Origin: HRBIN15 sp039630445
Lineage (GTDB): Bacteria > Armatimonadota > Fimbriimonadia > Fimbriimonadales > GBS-DC
Assembly (NCBI GenBank): GCA_039630445.1
Contig: JBCNVA010000021.1
Coordinates: 1-19,962 of the forward strand
Reading direction: 5' to 3'
DNA: 19,962 nt
Part shown: positions 13,566 through 19,962 of the stretch, one piece after another
Position numbering within the stretch: the first letter of the stretch is position 1
How the letters are laid out: every line of letters starts with the position of its first letter
Program-made: the position numbers and the translations under genes
Notes under the pieces: generated by a model
Databases searched by the model: none
What the model saw: only the letters and a program-made list of their open reading frames with translations
Told to the model about the DNA's origin: nothing

Positions 13566-15173
13566 TCAGTAGGGGGAGGTAGAAGCCTTCTTCTCCTTCT
13601 CCTCGGGCACTTCGGCGACCAGCGCCTCGGTGGTCAGCAGCATAGAGGCGATGGACGCCGCGTTCTCCAGCGCGGTGCGAGCGACCTTAGCGGGGTCTAC
13701 GATGCCCGCTTTGACCATATCGGTGAACTCGCCCTTTGCTGCGTCGAAGCCGTGCCCGACGGGGAGTTCCTTGACCTTCTCCACAATCACGGAGCCTTCC
13801 ACGCCCGCATTATGGGCGATCTGGCGCAGTGGCTCTTCAAGGGCGCGCCGCACGATGTTGACGCCGATGCGCTCATCGCCCTCCGTTTGCAGCTCGTCCA
13901 GCGCTTTGATAGCGTTCACCAGCGTGACGCCGCCGCCGGGCACAATACCCTCTTCCACCGCGGCTTTGGTCGCGTTGATGGCGTCCTCAAAGCGCGACTT
14001 CTTCTCTTTCAGCTCGGTTTCGGTGGCAGCGCCCACCTTGATGACGGCGACACCACCTGCCAACTTCGCCAGACGCTCCTGCAGCTTCTCGCGGTCGTAG
14101 TCCGACTCGGTGGTTTCGATCTGCTTGCGGATCTGGTTGATGCGCCCTTGAATGGCTTCAGGCTTGCCCTTGCCACCGACAATCGTGGTGTACTCCTTCT
14201 CGATAATCACCTTCTCGGCGCGCCCAAGCTGCTCCAGGCGGACATTCTCTAGTTTGATACCGAGATCCTCGGTGAAGAAGGTGCCGCCAGTGAGGATGGC
14301 GATATCTTCCATCATCGCCTTGCGGCGCTCGCCGAAGCCGGGCGCTTTGACCGCCGCGCACTGCAGCACGCCGCGCAGCTTGTTGACCACCAGCGTCGCC
14401 AGCGCCTCGCCCTCCATATCCTCACAGATGACCACCAGCGGCTTGCCCGCGCGCACCACCTGCTCCAGAATGGGGATCAAATCCTGGGCAGCACTGATCT
14501 TCTTCTCATAGAGCAGGATGTACGGCTCTTCCAGCACCGCCTCCATCCGCTCTGGGTCGGTGATGAAGTAGGGCGAGATGTAGCCGCGGTCGAAGCGCAT
14601 CCCTTCCACGAGTTCGAGGGTGGTCTCGGTGCCTTTGGATTCCTCAACAGTGATTACACCGTCCTTGGTGACCTTTTCGATGGCGTCGGCGACCACTTTG
14701 CCGATAGCGGGGTCATTCGCGGAGATGGTAGCCACTTGCTCGATCGCTTCGCGCCCCTCCACGGGGATTGCCGCCTTGCGGATGTAGTTGACAGCGGCTT
14801 CTACCGCGCGGTCGATGCCGCGCTTCACTTGCACGGGGTTCGCGCCGGCAGCGACGGCTTTCAGTCCCTCCTTGAAAATGGCTTGCGCCAGCACGGTTGC
14901 GGTGGTCGTGCCGTCGCCGGCGACATCGTTAGTCTTGGAGGCGACTTCACGCACCAGCTGGGCGCCCATGTTCTCAAAGCGGTCTTCCAGTTCGATTTCT
15001 TTTGCAATCGTTACTCCGTCATTAATCACGGTTGGGGAACCGAACTTCTTTTCCAGCACCACATTGCGCCCGCGCGGACCAAGCGTGACCTTCACTGCAT
15101 TCGCAATCGCATCGACTCCGCGCTCCAGCGCGTGGCGTGCCTGCTCATTATAGAGGATTTCCTTCGCAGCCAT
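13566..15173 (-). CDS. groEL: 60-kDa chaperonin GroEL
   Basis: Double-ring ATP-driven chaperonin that folds proteins in the cytoplasm with GroES. 535 residues, close to the usual 540-550. ATP-site marks are at the standard positions: GPRGRNVVL (32-40), D52 in INDGVTIAKEI, and GDGTTT (86-91) with D87; EEGIVPGGG lies near 400 and the catalytic Asp of the intermediate domain follows the normal context. The C-terminus is unusual: after VAEVPEEKEKK it ends STSPY and lacks the Gly-Gly-Met tail that lines the cavity in most GroELs. Start ATG 15173 has a perfect AAGGAGGTGA, and the groES stop codon overlaps the front of that Shine-Dalgarno. It is the second gene of a two-gene operon and ends at a strong terminator. 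Confidence 0.98.
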   Translation of the reverse strand: MAAKEILYNEQARHALERGVDAIANAVKVTLGPRGRNVVLEKKFGSPTVINDGVTIAKEIELEDRFENMGAQLVREVASKTNDVAGDGTTTATVLAQAIFKEGLKAVAAGANPVQVKRGIDRAVEAAVNYIRKAAIPVEGREAIEQVATISANDPAIGKVVADAIEKVTKDGVITVEESKGTETTLELVEGMRFDRGYISPYFITDPERMEAVLEEPYILLYEKKISAAQDLIPILEQVVRAGKPLVVICEDMEGEALATLVVNKLRGVLQCAAVKAPGFGERRKAMMEDIAILTGGTFFTEDLGIKLENVRLEQLGRAEKVIIEKEYTTIVGGKGKPEAIQGRINQIRKQIETTESDYDREKLQERLAKLAGGVAVIKVGAATETELKEKKSRFEDAINATKAAVEEGIVPGGGVTLVNAIKALDELQTEGDERIGVNIVRRALEEPLRQIAHNAGVEGSVIVEKVKELPVGHGFDAAKGEFTDMVKAGIVDPAKVARTALENAASIASMLLTTEALVAEVPEEKEKKASTSPY

Positions 15174-15187
15174 CGTTACTCACCTCC

Positions 15188-15475
15188 TTAGTCTTGCAGA
15201 ATCGCAAGGATGTCGTCTTCACGCAGAATGATATACTCCTCGTTGCCTAGTTTAATCTCTGTTCCGCCATACTTAGAGAAAAGCACCCGATCACCGACTT
15301 TGACTTCCAGCGGAACAACTCGTCCATCGTCCAGCACACGCCCTGTACCAACCGCCATCACTTCACCCTCTTGCGGGCGTTCCTTTGCTGTATCGGGCAA
15401 TATAATACCGCTTTTTGTCATTTCCTCTGCCGTTTTGGGACGGACAACCACGCGATCGCCTATCGGTTTGAGCAT
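15188..15475 (-). CDS. groES: 10-kDa co-chaperonin GroES
   Basis: Heptameric lid of the GroEL cavity. The 95-residue product carries the N-terminal strand LKPIGDRVVV, a mobile loop with TKSGIILPDTAKE (20-32) whose hydrophobic IIL binds GroEL, the GRVLDDGRVVPLEVKVGD region, and the ending YIILREDDILAIL typical of the family. ATG 15475 follows AAGGAGGTG by 11 nt, the spacer being almost all A. It is first in the operon, 14 bp before groEL, and is controlled by the promoter and CIRCE-like site 100-170 bp upstream, so HrcA repression is expected. No hrcA or grpE is in the window. Confidence 0.97.
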   Translation of the reverse strand: MLKPIGDRVVVRPKTAEEMTKSGIILPDTAKERPQEGEVMAVGTGRVLDDGRVVPLEVKVGDRVLFSKYGGTEIKLGNEEYIILREDDILAILQD

Positions 15476-15502
15476 GTTTTTTTTTACACCTCCTTCGTTT
15501 TT

Positions 15503-15552
15503 GGGATTAGGAATTAGGGATTAGGCATTAGGGAACTGGGTTCCTAATGCCT
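15503..15552. repeat. GGATTAG-type direct repeats and hairpin in the groES leader
   Basis: Plus-strand text 15503-15533 holds imperfect runs of GGGATTAG, GAATTAG, GGATTAG, GCATTAG at about 7-nt steps, similar to telomere-like dispersed repeats. The last one begins a hairpin: AGGCATTAGGGAAC (15523-15536) pairs with GTTCCTAATGCCT (15540-15552), 13 bp with one bulged G and a 3-nt loop. It is transcribed within the 5' untranslated region of groES, between the operator and the Shine-Dalgarno. There is no U-tract, so it is not a terminator. Confidence 0.6.
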
Positions 15553-15575
15553 GACCCCACCCAAAACCCATAAAA

Positions 15576-15604
15576 TTAGCACTCGCAGGGATGCGAGTGC
15601 CGAA
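15576..15604 (-). promoter_or_regulatory. CIRCE-like operator (HrcA site) of groES-groEL
   Basis: TTAGCACTC (15576-15584) and GAGTGC followed by CGAA (15595-15604) form the CIRCE inverted repeat. One half matches the consensus TTAGCACTC fully; the other is GAGTGCCGAA instead of GAGTGCTAA. The gap between the halves is 10 nt, where the consensus is 9, and the pairing extends inward (GCACTCGCA / TGCGAGTGC). It begins just after the expected transcription start, as is normal for HrcA repression. Confidence 0.88.
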
Positions 15605-15614
15605 TGCGCCTTAA

Positions 15615-15644
15615 TATATACCCGTTCCCAGACGGCTTTGTCAA
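15615..15644 (-). promoter_or_regulatory. sigma70-type promoter of groES-groEL
   Basis: On the minus strand, a perfect TTGACA (15639-15644) and TATATA (15615-15620) are 18 nt apart. Start is expected near 15608, directly before the CIRCE-like site, leaving a leader of about 130 nt. Confidence 0.85.
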
Positions 15645-15675
15645 GGGGGGTACAGCCTCTATGTCCTGCATGCAA

Positions 15676-15711
15676 ACAAAAAGGGCGCGAGGACAGGGTA
15701 TCCTCGCGCCC
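15676..15711 (-). terminator. rho-independent terminator of the PEP-CTERM gene
   Basis: Perfect 11-bp stem GGGCGCGAGGA / TCCTCGCGCCC (15683-15711) with a 7-nt loop, followed on the minus strand by TTTTTGTTTG. It lies 30 bp after the stop of the PEP-CTERM gene and shields the groES promoter. Confidence 0.92.
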
Positions 15712-15740
15712 AGCTTGTTTTGCGCAACCGTTTTGGCGTT

Positions 15741-16487
15741 TCAGGCGGTGTGACGCCGACGCCGAATCAGCCCAAGCAGTCCCGTCAACCCCACGCCCAG
15801 TGCGATCACCGAGGCGGGTTCAGGGATCACCTCGCCGCGCACCTCCACCAGGTCATAGCGCAGCGTGCCTGTGGTGCGGTAGCCTGCCGCGTTGCCATCA
15901 CGTGCCCCGTGATAGGCGTTCTCGTTCGGTGCGAACTCGGCGAGGATGCGGAACGCGAAATTGGGGTTGTTATCCGCCTGGGTATCACCATAGAGGCTGA
16001 AGTAGAAGCGCGTGTTGCCGTTCGGGTTGGTGATGTTCTGGCTGCTCCACCAAGTATCCCCGCCTGGCGCCACAAGCTGTGGCCCGTTAAGCCAGTTCGT
16101 GCCGTCGTAAGTATACTGGAAGCGCAGGAACTTAGAAGCCGTGTTGCTCCAGCGGATATCGAACTGGATGGTGATGTTCATGTAGCCAGTGGTTGGGGTG
16201 TTGAACAGGATACCTGCGGTCAGGTTGCCTGTTCCTTGAGCCGGGTAGTTGGTCGTGTTATAGCCGCGGTTGGGCGAGGCGGCATCGAGGGGCGAACCGG
16301 TGGCGAAGGTCGCGGTTGTTCCGCCGACCAGCGCAATCGTGCCACCGTTCACGCCACCGTCCACGATGGTGTTATCGTCGTTGAAGTTCCAGAAGGCGAG
16401 TTGGACCGGTTGTGCATAGATTACCGCCAGCGTTGTACCAAGCATCCCAAGCGCGCTCAACGCGCGCACAATCAAAGAGCCTCTCAT
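15741..16487 (-). CDS. PEP-CTERM sorting domain surface protein
   Basis: A 248-residue exported protein. The N-terminus has a signal peptide (basic MRGSLIVRAL, hydrophobic SALGMLGTTLAVIYA, cleavage after about residue 25). The middle is low in Cys and rich in Asn, Thr, Gly, with short beta strands (for example ITIQFDIRW and FLRFQYTYDGTNW), like other secreted PEP-CTERM proteins. The C-terminus is tripartite: VIPEPAS, a hydrophobic helix (ALGVGLTGLLGLI), and RRRRHTA. PEP-CTERM tails are known to be recognised by exosortase (EpsH/XrtA type) on the way to the surface or an exopolysaccharide matrix; exosortase is not in the window. ATG 16487 is chosen since AGGAGG lies 10 nt before it; TTG 16496 is too close. 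It has its own leader and terminator, hence monocistronic. Confidence 0.9.
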   Translation of the reverse strand: MRGSLIVRALSALGMLGTTLAVIYAQPVQLAFWNFNDDNTIVDGGVNGGTIALVGGTTATFATGSPLDAASPNRGYNTTNYPAQGTGNLTAGILFNTPTTGYMNITIQFDIRWSNTASKFLRFQYTYDGTNWLNGPQLVAPGGDTWWSSQNITNPNGNTRFYFSLYGDTQADNNPNFAFRILAEFAPNENAYHGARDGNAAGYRTTGTLRYDLVEVRGEVIPEPASVIALGVGLTGLLGLIRRRRHTA

Positions 16488-16500
16488 TTCCGTCAAACCT

Positions 16501-16577
16501 CCTGCTTCGATAGCCGAAGCACACCTATTAAAGCCCGCTCAGGGTTAACGGCGGGTTAAAGCACACCCCGAAGCAGG
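16501..16577 (-). promoter_or_regulatory. structured leader before the PEP-CTERM gene, candidate switch
   Basis: CGAAGCAGG (minus strand, from plus 16501-16509) can pair in two ways. Locally, GCTTCG pairs with CGAAGC across a 5-nt loop (16504-16520). Distally, CCTGCTTCG (16569-16577) pairs with all 9 bases. Its last bases run into the Shine-Dalgarno AGGAGG, so the distal pairing reaches the ribosome site. Between them CCCGC and GCGGG (16534-16555) with TTAA flanks form another stem, and GGTGTGCTT appears twice. No known riboswitch class is recognised. Confidence 0.4.
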
Positions 16578-16611
16578 ATACTGTTCGGGAATGGCGTTAG
16601 CGACTCGGGTT

Positions 16612-16630
16612 AGTATAATATTAGTATAAT
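16612..16630. promoter_or_regulatory. duplicated, two-way -10 region
   Basis: An 11-bp direct repeat (TTAGTATAATA twice) gives TATAAT at 16614-16619 and 16625-16630 on the plus strand, upstream of the gene at 16649. On the minus strand the same repeat reads TATACT twice (16612-16617, 16623-16628), suitable for the PEP-CTERM leader. The preceding 16598-16612 (TAGCGACTCGGGTTA) matches 14 of 15 nt with 5543-5557. Confidence 0.5.
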
Positions 16631-16648
16631 ATCAGAGAGGGGATGACG

Positions 16649-17344
16649 ATGTACGCGCTGAATGTGCAGGATATCGTGCGGTTTTTGAGGCAGTTCGCGC
16701 CGCGCAGCCATTTTGAAGGCGTGAACGATGCTGCCCTGAATGCTCAACCAGCGAATGGCACGACGCAGGGTGCAAGCGAAGCAGAACTGCCAGAGGCGCT
16801 TCAGCCGCTCTATGTGGAGGTGCGCCTTGAAACAGGCGAGCGGGAGGGCAAGGTGTATACGCGCTGGCATCTGTTCCCTGACGGTGCACCCATCTACACG
16901 ATGGAGATCGATCCCGAACACGAACGGCAGCTGCTGGCGTTTCGCTGCCGCAACCTGCCACTTGTGGAAACGGGGACGCCACTCGCCCGCCCCGAACTGC
17001 TGGATGCCATTAACAGCGTGAACTTGCTGATGGAGCCAGCGCACTTTTTCCTCGATGATGGGCACGGCGAGCCTACCTTGAACTTTATCTATACCGTGCC
17101 TGCCGATAACAATCACTTCTCCTACGAGCAGCTCAAGCGGATGGCAATCGAGACGATGCTGTGGGTCAGCTGTCTTGTTCCTGAGCTGCAGCGCGTGGCG
17201 CAGGGCGCGATGTCGCCGGAGGCATTCCTCCACTGGCTTCAGGAGCGCTCCGAGCAGCTATTCAAGGGCAGTGCGGATGAGCGCATGCGCTGGTGGCTGG
17301 AGCGCTGCCTCGAAGCGTCAGGTGAAGGAAAGCCCATGTCCTGA
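16649..17344 (+). CDS. unknown protein with YbjN-like features
   Basis: A 231-residue soluble protein without signal peptide. The best guess is a YbjN-like / type III chaperone-like fold: LLDAINSVNLLMEPAHFFLDDGHG in two parts (about 119-142), then LNFIYTVPADNN and SYEQLKRMAIETM, which echo the YbjN pattern of 'N-N ... gkf-ld--g-v---y-vp ... s-e-l'. An Ala/Asn/Gln-rich linker lies near 25-48 and the C-terminus is charged and helical. No catalytic motif is seen. ATG 16649 is favoured over ATG 16643 since GAGAGGGG sits 6 nt before it. It is followed 30 bp later by the GH99-like gene in the same direction, so they may share a transcript, though no functional link is evident. Confidence 0.6.
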   Translation: MYALNVQDIVRFLRQFAPRSHFEGVNDAALNAQPANGTTQGASEAELPEALQPLYVEVRLETGEREGKVYTRWHLFPDGAPIYTMEIDPEHERQLLAFRCRNLPLVETGTPLARPELLDAINSVNLLMEPAHFFLDDGHGEPTLNFIYTVPADNNHFSYEQLKRMAIETMLWVSCLVPELQRVAQGAMSPEAFLHWLQERSEQLFKGSADERMRWWLERCLEASGEGKPMS

Positions 17345-17374
17345 GCAGGTATCCTCTGCACCGAGGGCTTCGAA

Positions 17375-19135
17375 ATGCGCAAGGATAGTCTCACAGTGAT
17401 TCGGGAACGAGCCAAGGTTCGTTATGAGCGCATCCCGCGCAAGGTGCTGGCGTTCTACTACGGCTGGTACGGCAACCCGCAGACTTCAGGACGCTGGTTT
17501 CACTGGGAAGGGGTAGACCCAGAGCGCAAACAGATTGCCAGCAGCACGCACTATCCCGTGCTGGGTGCGTATGATTCGCATGACCCGCAAACCGTGCGCC
17601 AGCACTGCCAATGGGCAAAGGAGGCGAAGCTGGATGGCTTTATCGTTAGCTGGTGGGCGCAGGGTGACTTTCACGATAAGGGCATCCCCTTGCTGCTCGA
17701 CACTGCCCGCCAATACGGGCTGCAAATCACCGTCTACTACGAGATAGTGCCGACACCAGGCAACCCCGATTCTGCCGTTCAGGACTGGCTCTACCTACTG
17801 CGTCAGTACGGCTCGCATCCCGCATGGCTCACAGTGGACGGCAAACCTGTGATTTTCGTCTACGGGCGTGCGCTGGGTCAGCTTAGCCTGATACAGTGGG
17901 CGCAGGTGCTGGAACGGGTCAACAGGGAGCATAAGGCGGGCGTGTGCGCGATTGCCGACCAGCTGGGCAAGGGCGCGGCGCGAATCTTCGATGGCATCCA
18001 TACCTATAACATCTGCGACCGCCTGCAGGGTAAGCCGATCGAAGCGATTCGGGCGGAGATGGAGCGCATCTATCGCGAACCGCTGCAGATTGCTGGGCAG
18101 TTCGGGCGTATTAGCTGCGCCACGATTATCCCTGGCTATGACGACACCAAAATCCGTAAGCCGGGCATTCGCGTGGGGCGGTTTGGAGGCGATTTGTACC
18201 GACGCCAGTGGGAGGCAGTCCTGGGTCTCAACCCCGACTGGGTGCTGATTACCAGCTTCAACGAGTGGCACGAGGGCAGCGAGATTGAGCCGTCAATAGA
18301 GCATGGTGACCTCTATCTGAGGCTAACTGCTGATTATGTGCCGCGCTTTCGTCGCTTAGCGGAGCGTCCGCGCCTCGCGCCGCCGCTGACGGCGATCACG
18401 GGCGAGCAGCTGAACGCGCTGCGTCGGCTCTGGCGGGGCAAACGCATCGGGATGTTGCCCGATGGCGTGTCGGAAGCGCTGTTCTGGCTGCTCGATTCGG
18501 GGCTGGAGATTGTGTCGCTCAGCGAGGAGCAGGCGGTACAATCGGGTGAGCTAACGCCCACGCGCTATGCCGCGCTGGTCTATCTGGGTGGCGAGCGTTA
18601 TCGGGCGACGATCCGCGAGGCGGGCGATTTTGATCGCGCCTTGCGCACCTATCTGCAGGCGGGCGGCACGCTGATTGTGCTGCCATCCGAGCCGCTGCCG
18701 TTCTGCTACGATGGCGAGCGGGTGGTGAATCGAGCAGGCTTTTTCGGGTTGCCCATCGCAAGCAGCAGCCTCACGCCCGTCGCGGGGCAAACAGGCTTTG
18801 AGCAACCGCCAGAGGGAGTTCAGCTCTCCTTTCGGTGCGACACGCGCCACCTGCCCGATATGCCCGCACGCCTGCCCTTCCCCGAAAGCGGCGACCGACG
18901 CTGGCGACCGATGTTCAAACAGGGGCTTGACCCACAAGATGAGTACCTGCCGCTGGTGACGCTGCTCGATTCGGAGGGACGCGACTGGGGCGAGGGGGCT
19001 GCCGTGATACGCTATCGCGCCGGTGAGCTAAAAGGGGCACAGGTCGCCTATGTCTGGTTCCGCCTGCTGGAGATACCTCAAGCCCCCGTGTTGCTGCACA
19101 ACCTGCTCACCCTGCTTGGCAAGGGGCAACGCTAA
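17375..19135 (+). CDS. GH99/WbsX-like protein with C-terminal glutamine-amidotransferase-like domain
   Basis: A 586-residue two-domain protein. Residues about 20-335 resemble the WbsX / glycoside hydrolase 99 (endo-alpha-mannosidase-like) TIM barrel: VLAFYYGWYGNP (24-35), YDSHDP, DGFIVSWWAQGD, VYYEIVP, KPVIFVYGR, and the hallmark ITSFNEWHEGSEIEPS (near 295-310), holding the carboxylates expected at the active site. Residues about 345-586 look like the class I glutamine amidotransferase-like domain found as trimerisation domain in GH42-type enzymes (RIGMLPDG, LRTYLQAGGTLIVLPSE); no catalytic Cys-His pair is obvious. No signal peptide, so it may act on intracellular glycans or on cell-surface polysaccharide assembly. 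ATG 17375 is preceded by GAGGG at 10 nt. Its end overlaps the pseudogene by 4 bp. Substrate unknown. Confidence 0.75.
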   Translation: MRKDSLTVIRERAKVRYERIPRKVLAFYYGWYGNPQTSGRWFHWEGVDPERKQIASSTHYPVLGAYDSHDPQTVRQHCQWAKEAKLDGFIVSWWAQGDFHDKGIPLLLDTARQYGLQITVYYEIVPTPGNPDSAVQDWLYLLRQYGSHPAWLTVDGKPVIFVYGRALGQLSLIQWAQVLERVNREHKAGVCAIADQLGKGAARIFDGIHTYNICDRLQGKPIEAIRAEMERIYREPLQIAGQFGRISCATIIPGYDDTKIRKPGIRVGRFGGDLYRRQWEAVLGLNPDWVLITSFNEWHEGSEIEPSIEHGDLYLRLTADYVPRFRRLAERPRLAPPLTAITGEQLNALRRLWRGKRIGMLPDGVSEALFWLLDSGLEIVSLSEEQAVQSGELTPTRYAALVYLGGERYRATIREAGDFDRALRTYLQAGGTLIVLPSEPLPFCYDGERVVNRAGFFGLPIASSSLTPVAGQTGFEQPPEGVQLSFRCDTRHLPDMPARLPFPESGDRRWRPMFKQGLDPQDEYLPLVTLLDSEGRDWGEGAAVIRYRAGELKGAQVAYVWFRLLEIPQAPVLLHNLLTLLGKGQR

Positions 19136-19480
19136 GCTGGTGGACGGAAAGGGTTCGTGTCGCTGAAAAGGTGCCCATCGGTCAGCATCAGCACCTTGTA
19201 TCGCATAGCCAAATCGTGCGCTTCGGGCACAAACCCCTCACCAGCAACCGCAGTGTAGGCGTTGACACCGCGCGCACGGAGCATCTCCGCCCGCTGATAC
19301 GCCCGCTCCACATCATCGGGGACAATCATCCACGAGACCTCCACCGCCAGATAGATGGGTTCCCGTCGGAACCTGCAAAAACTCGGGACCGAGCAACGCT
19401 TCCAGCACCGCCTCCCGCCATTCGGGATGCTCTTTCAGCACCCGCACAAGGTCTTCAACCGTGCGAATCTCGATGCTCAT
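19132..19480 (-). pseudogene. decayed PD-(D/E)XK/DUF3782-like gene, internal deletion and frameshift
   Basis: Two pieces of what I take to be one family lie in different frames. The first, from ATG 19480, reads MSIEIRTVEDLVRVLKEHPEWREAV in succession (split here at 20: MSIEIRTVEDLVRVLKEHPE, WREAV) and EALLGPEFLQVP, the usual N-terminus. It then leaves frame and stops at 19313. The second frame resumes near 19359 with PIYLAVEVSW and DVERAYQRAEMLRARGVNAY, the usual C-terminus, ending at 19132. The middle, which would hold the coiled coil and nuclease-like core, is missing. The junction is at about 19357-19375. The promoter is still intact. Family assignment is from memory, the frame change is seen directly. 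It could in principle make a 55-residue peptide. Confidence 0.6.
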
Positions 19481-19487
19481 CAGCTGG

Positions 19488-19493
19488 ATTATA
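19488..19493 (-). promoter_or_regulatory. -10 box (TATAAT), leaderless geometry
   Basis: TATAAT on the minus strand is followed by exactly 7 nt (CCAGCTG) and ATG 19480, without a Shine-Dalgarno. It lies in the 20-bp gap after the glmL-family stop, so the downstream remnant had its own promoter. Confidence 0.55.
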
Positions 19494-19500
19494 CCCCCCC

Positions 19501-19962
19501 TCACGGTTCGGGCAGACCGAGTGCGGTGAGCCATTCGATGAGTTTGTGGCGGCGCAGGGCGTCATCGGCGGGCAGCTGCAGTGGGCGTCCCCGTGCATCG
19601 ACCACGACGCCAACTACCCCACCTTCAAGGCGCACCTCGCGGGCGCGTCCTCTGCCTGCGCCCACATCGAAGCCGCGTGCGGGCTTCAGTAGCGCCTCCA
19701 TCGTCTCGCCCACGCCCATCGGCAGCACACGAATCTCGCCTACGCGGAAGGTCTCGCTTTTGCCGTTATACTCGATTGTCAGGCACGGCTCGCCCTCTTT
19801 GCCCTGCCCGACGGGCGCGATGCATGTGCCCAACCGAATGAGGCAGTCGCGGTCGAACACTTGTGCCGCTGCCTCTGGATGTACCGTCGACAGCACGCCC
19901 AGCTGCGGCATCATAAAGATCGAGTCGACGGCTAACATCGTCACGCCTTCGGGCTGATAGGC
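19501..19962 (-). CDS. GlmL/MutL-family protein, C-terminal part (5' end outside window)
   Basis: Only the last 153 residues are visible; the frame stays open to the window edge. It matches the C-terminal region of the glutamate mutase accessory (GlmL/MutL) family of actin-like ATPases: VTMLAVDSIFMMPQLGVLS, VHPEAAAQVFDRDCLIRLGT, GEIRVLPMGVGE, FDVGAGRGRA and GGVVGVVVDARGRPLQLP. Despite the name 'MutL' it is unrelated to mismatch repair. In clostridia GlmL is encoded with glutamate mutase (glmS/glmE) and is thought to help reactivate the cobalamin enzyme; many genomes carry it without a mutase, with unknown role. The partner genes would lie outside. Stop TGA at 19501; no terminator hairpin follows within the 20 bp before the next promoter. 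Confidence 0.75.
   Translation of the reverse strand, partial: AYQPEGVTMLAVDSIFMMPQLGVLSTVHPEAAAQVFDRDCLIRLGTCIAPVGQGKEGEPCLTIEYNGKSETFRVGEIRVLPMGVGETMEALLKPARGFDVGAGRGRAREVRLEGGVVGVVVDARGRPLQLPADDALRRHKLIEWLTALGLPEP

Noticed and set aside
13554..14252. Plus-strand open frame of 232 codons
   Set aside because: Antisense to groEL and its terminator; no recognisable protein.
16488..16496. TTG start for the PEP-CTERM gene
   Set aside because: It is 1-2 nt from the Shine-Dalgarno; ATG 16487 has proper spacing.
15720..16559. Plus-strand open frame of 279 codons
   Set aside because: Antisense to the PEP-CTERM gene, its sorting tail and leader.

Overview
The window reads as chromosomal DNA of a GC-rich, diderm, free-living bacterium, and my best guess is Armatimonadota. 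The diderm call rests on a signal-peptide protein of barrel-like character (11761-12621). Other pointers are a PEP-CTERM surface protein with a tripartite sorting tail, a GlmL/MutL-family protein, a decayed gene resembling the abundant PD-(D/E)XK-type proteins of Armatimonadota and Chloroflexota, and many short GC-rich palindromic repeats between genes. The phylum is inference. No rRNA, tRNA, CRISPR array, prophage or transposase gene was seen.

Layout. 22-2877 (minus): a small unknown protein downstream of a full-length GlnD-type PII uridylyltransferase. 2962-5396: dihydroorotase (plus) meets a Cys/Met-metabolism PLP enzyme (minus) tail to tail with a 19-bp overlap. 5397-5852: no gene, but an inverted repeat pair, a good promoter, and five 40-bp tandem units that each fold into a hairpin. 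5853-7129 (plus): an orphan SelB C-terminus-like winged-helix protein, a thioredoxin-like protein and a CxxC redoxin, the last two translationally overlapped. 7157-7242: a nested palindromic element. 7254-13436: a PAP2 phosphatase (plus) overlaps by 136 bp the end of smc. The smc gene closes a minus-strand cluster in the order pspA, barrel-like protein, J-like protein, smc. 13511-15644: groES-groEL with a textbook promoter, a CIRCE-like operator and a strong terminator. 15676-16577: a PEP-CTERM gene with its own terminator and a structured leader. 16649-19135 (plus): a YbjN-like unknown and a two-domain GH99/WbsX-like protein. 19132-19962 (minus): the end of a glmL/mutL-family gene and a pseudogene downstream of it.

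Genes that plausibly work together: groES with groEL under heat-shock repression; the two redox proteins; and pspA with the barrel-like and J-like proteins (envelope maintenance), with smc possibly only sharing the transcript.

Points most worth a second look: (1) the hairpin array at 5591-5810, where every departure from Watson-Crick pairing in the intact stems is a G-U wobble on the plus strand and a promoter points into it; (2) a recurring -10 box exactly 7 nt before the start codon without a Shine-Dalgarno, suggesting leaderless mRNAs; (3) the free-standing SelB tail-like protein; (4) the J-like protein without HPD in a pspA-smc cluster; (5) a leader upstream of the PEP-CTERM gene with two mutually exclusive pairings next to the ribosome binding site.
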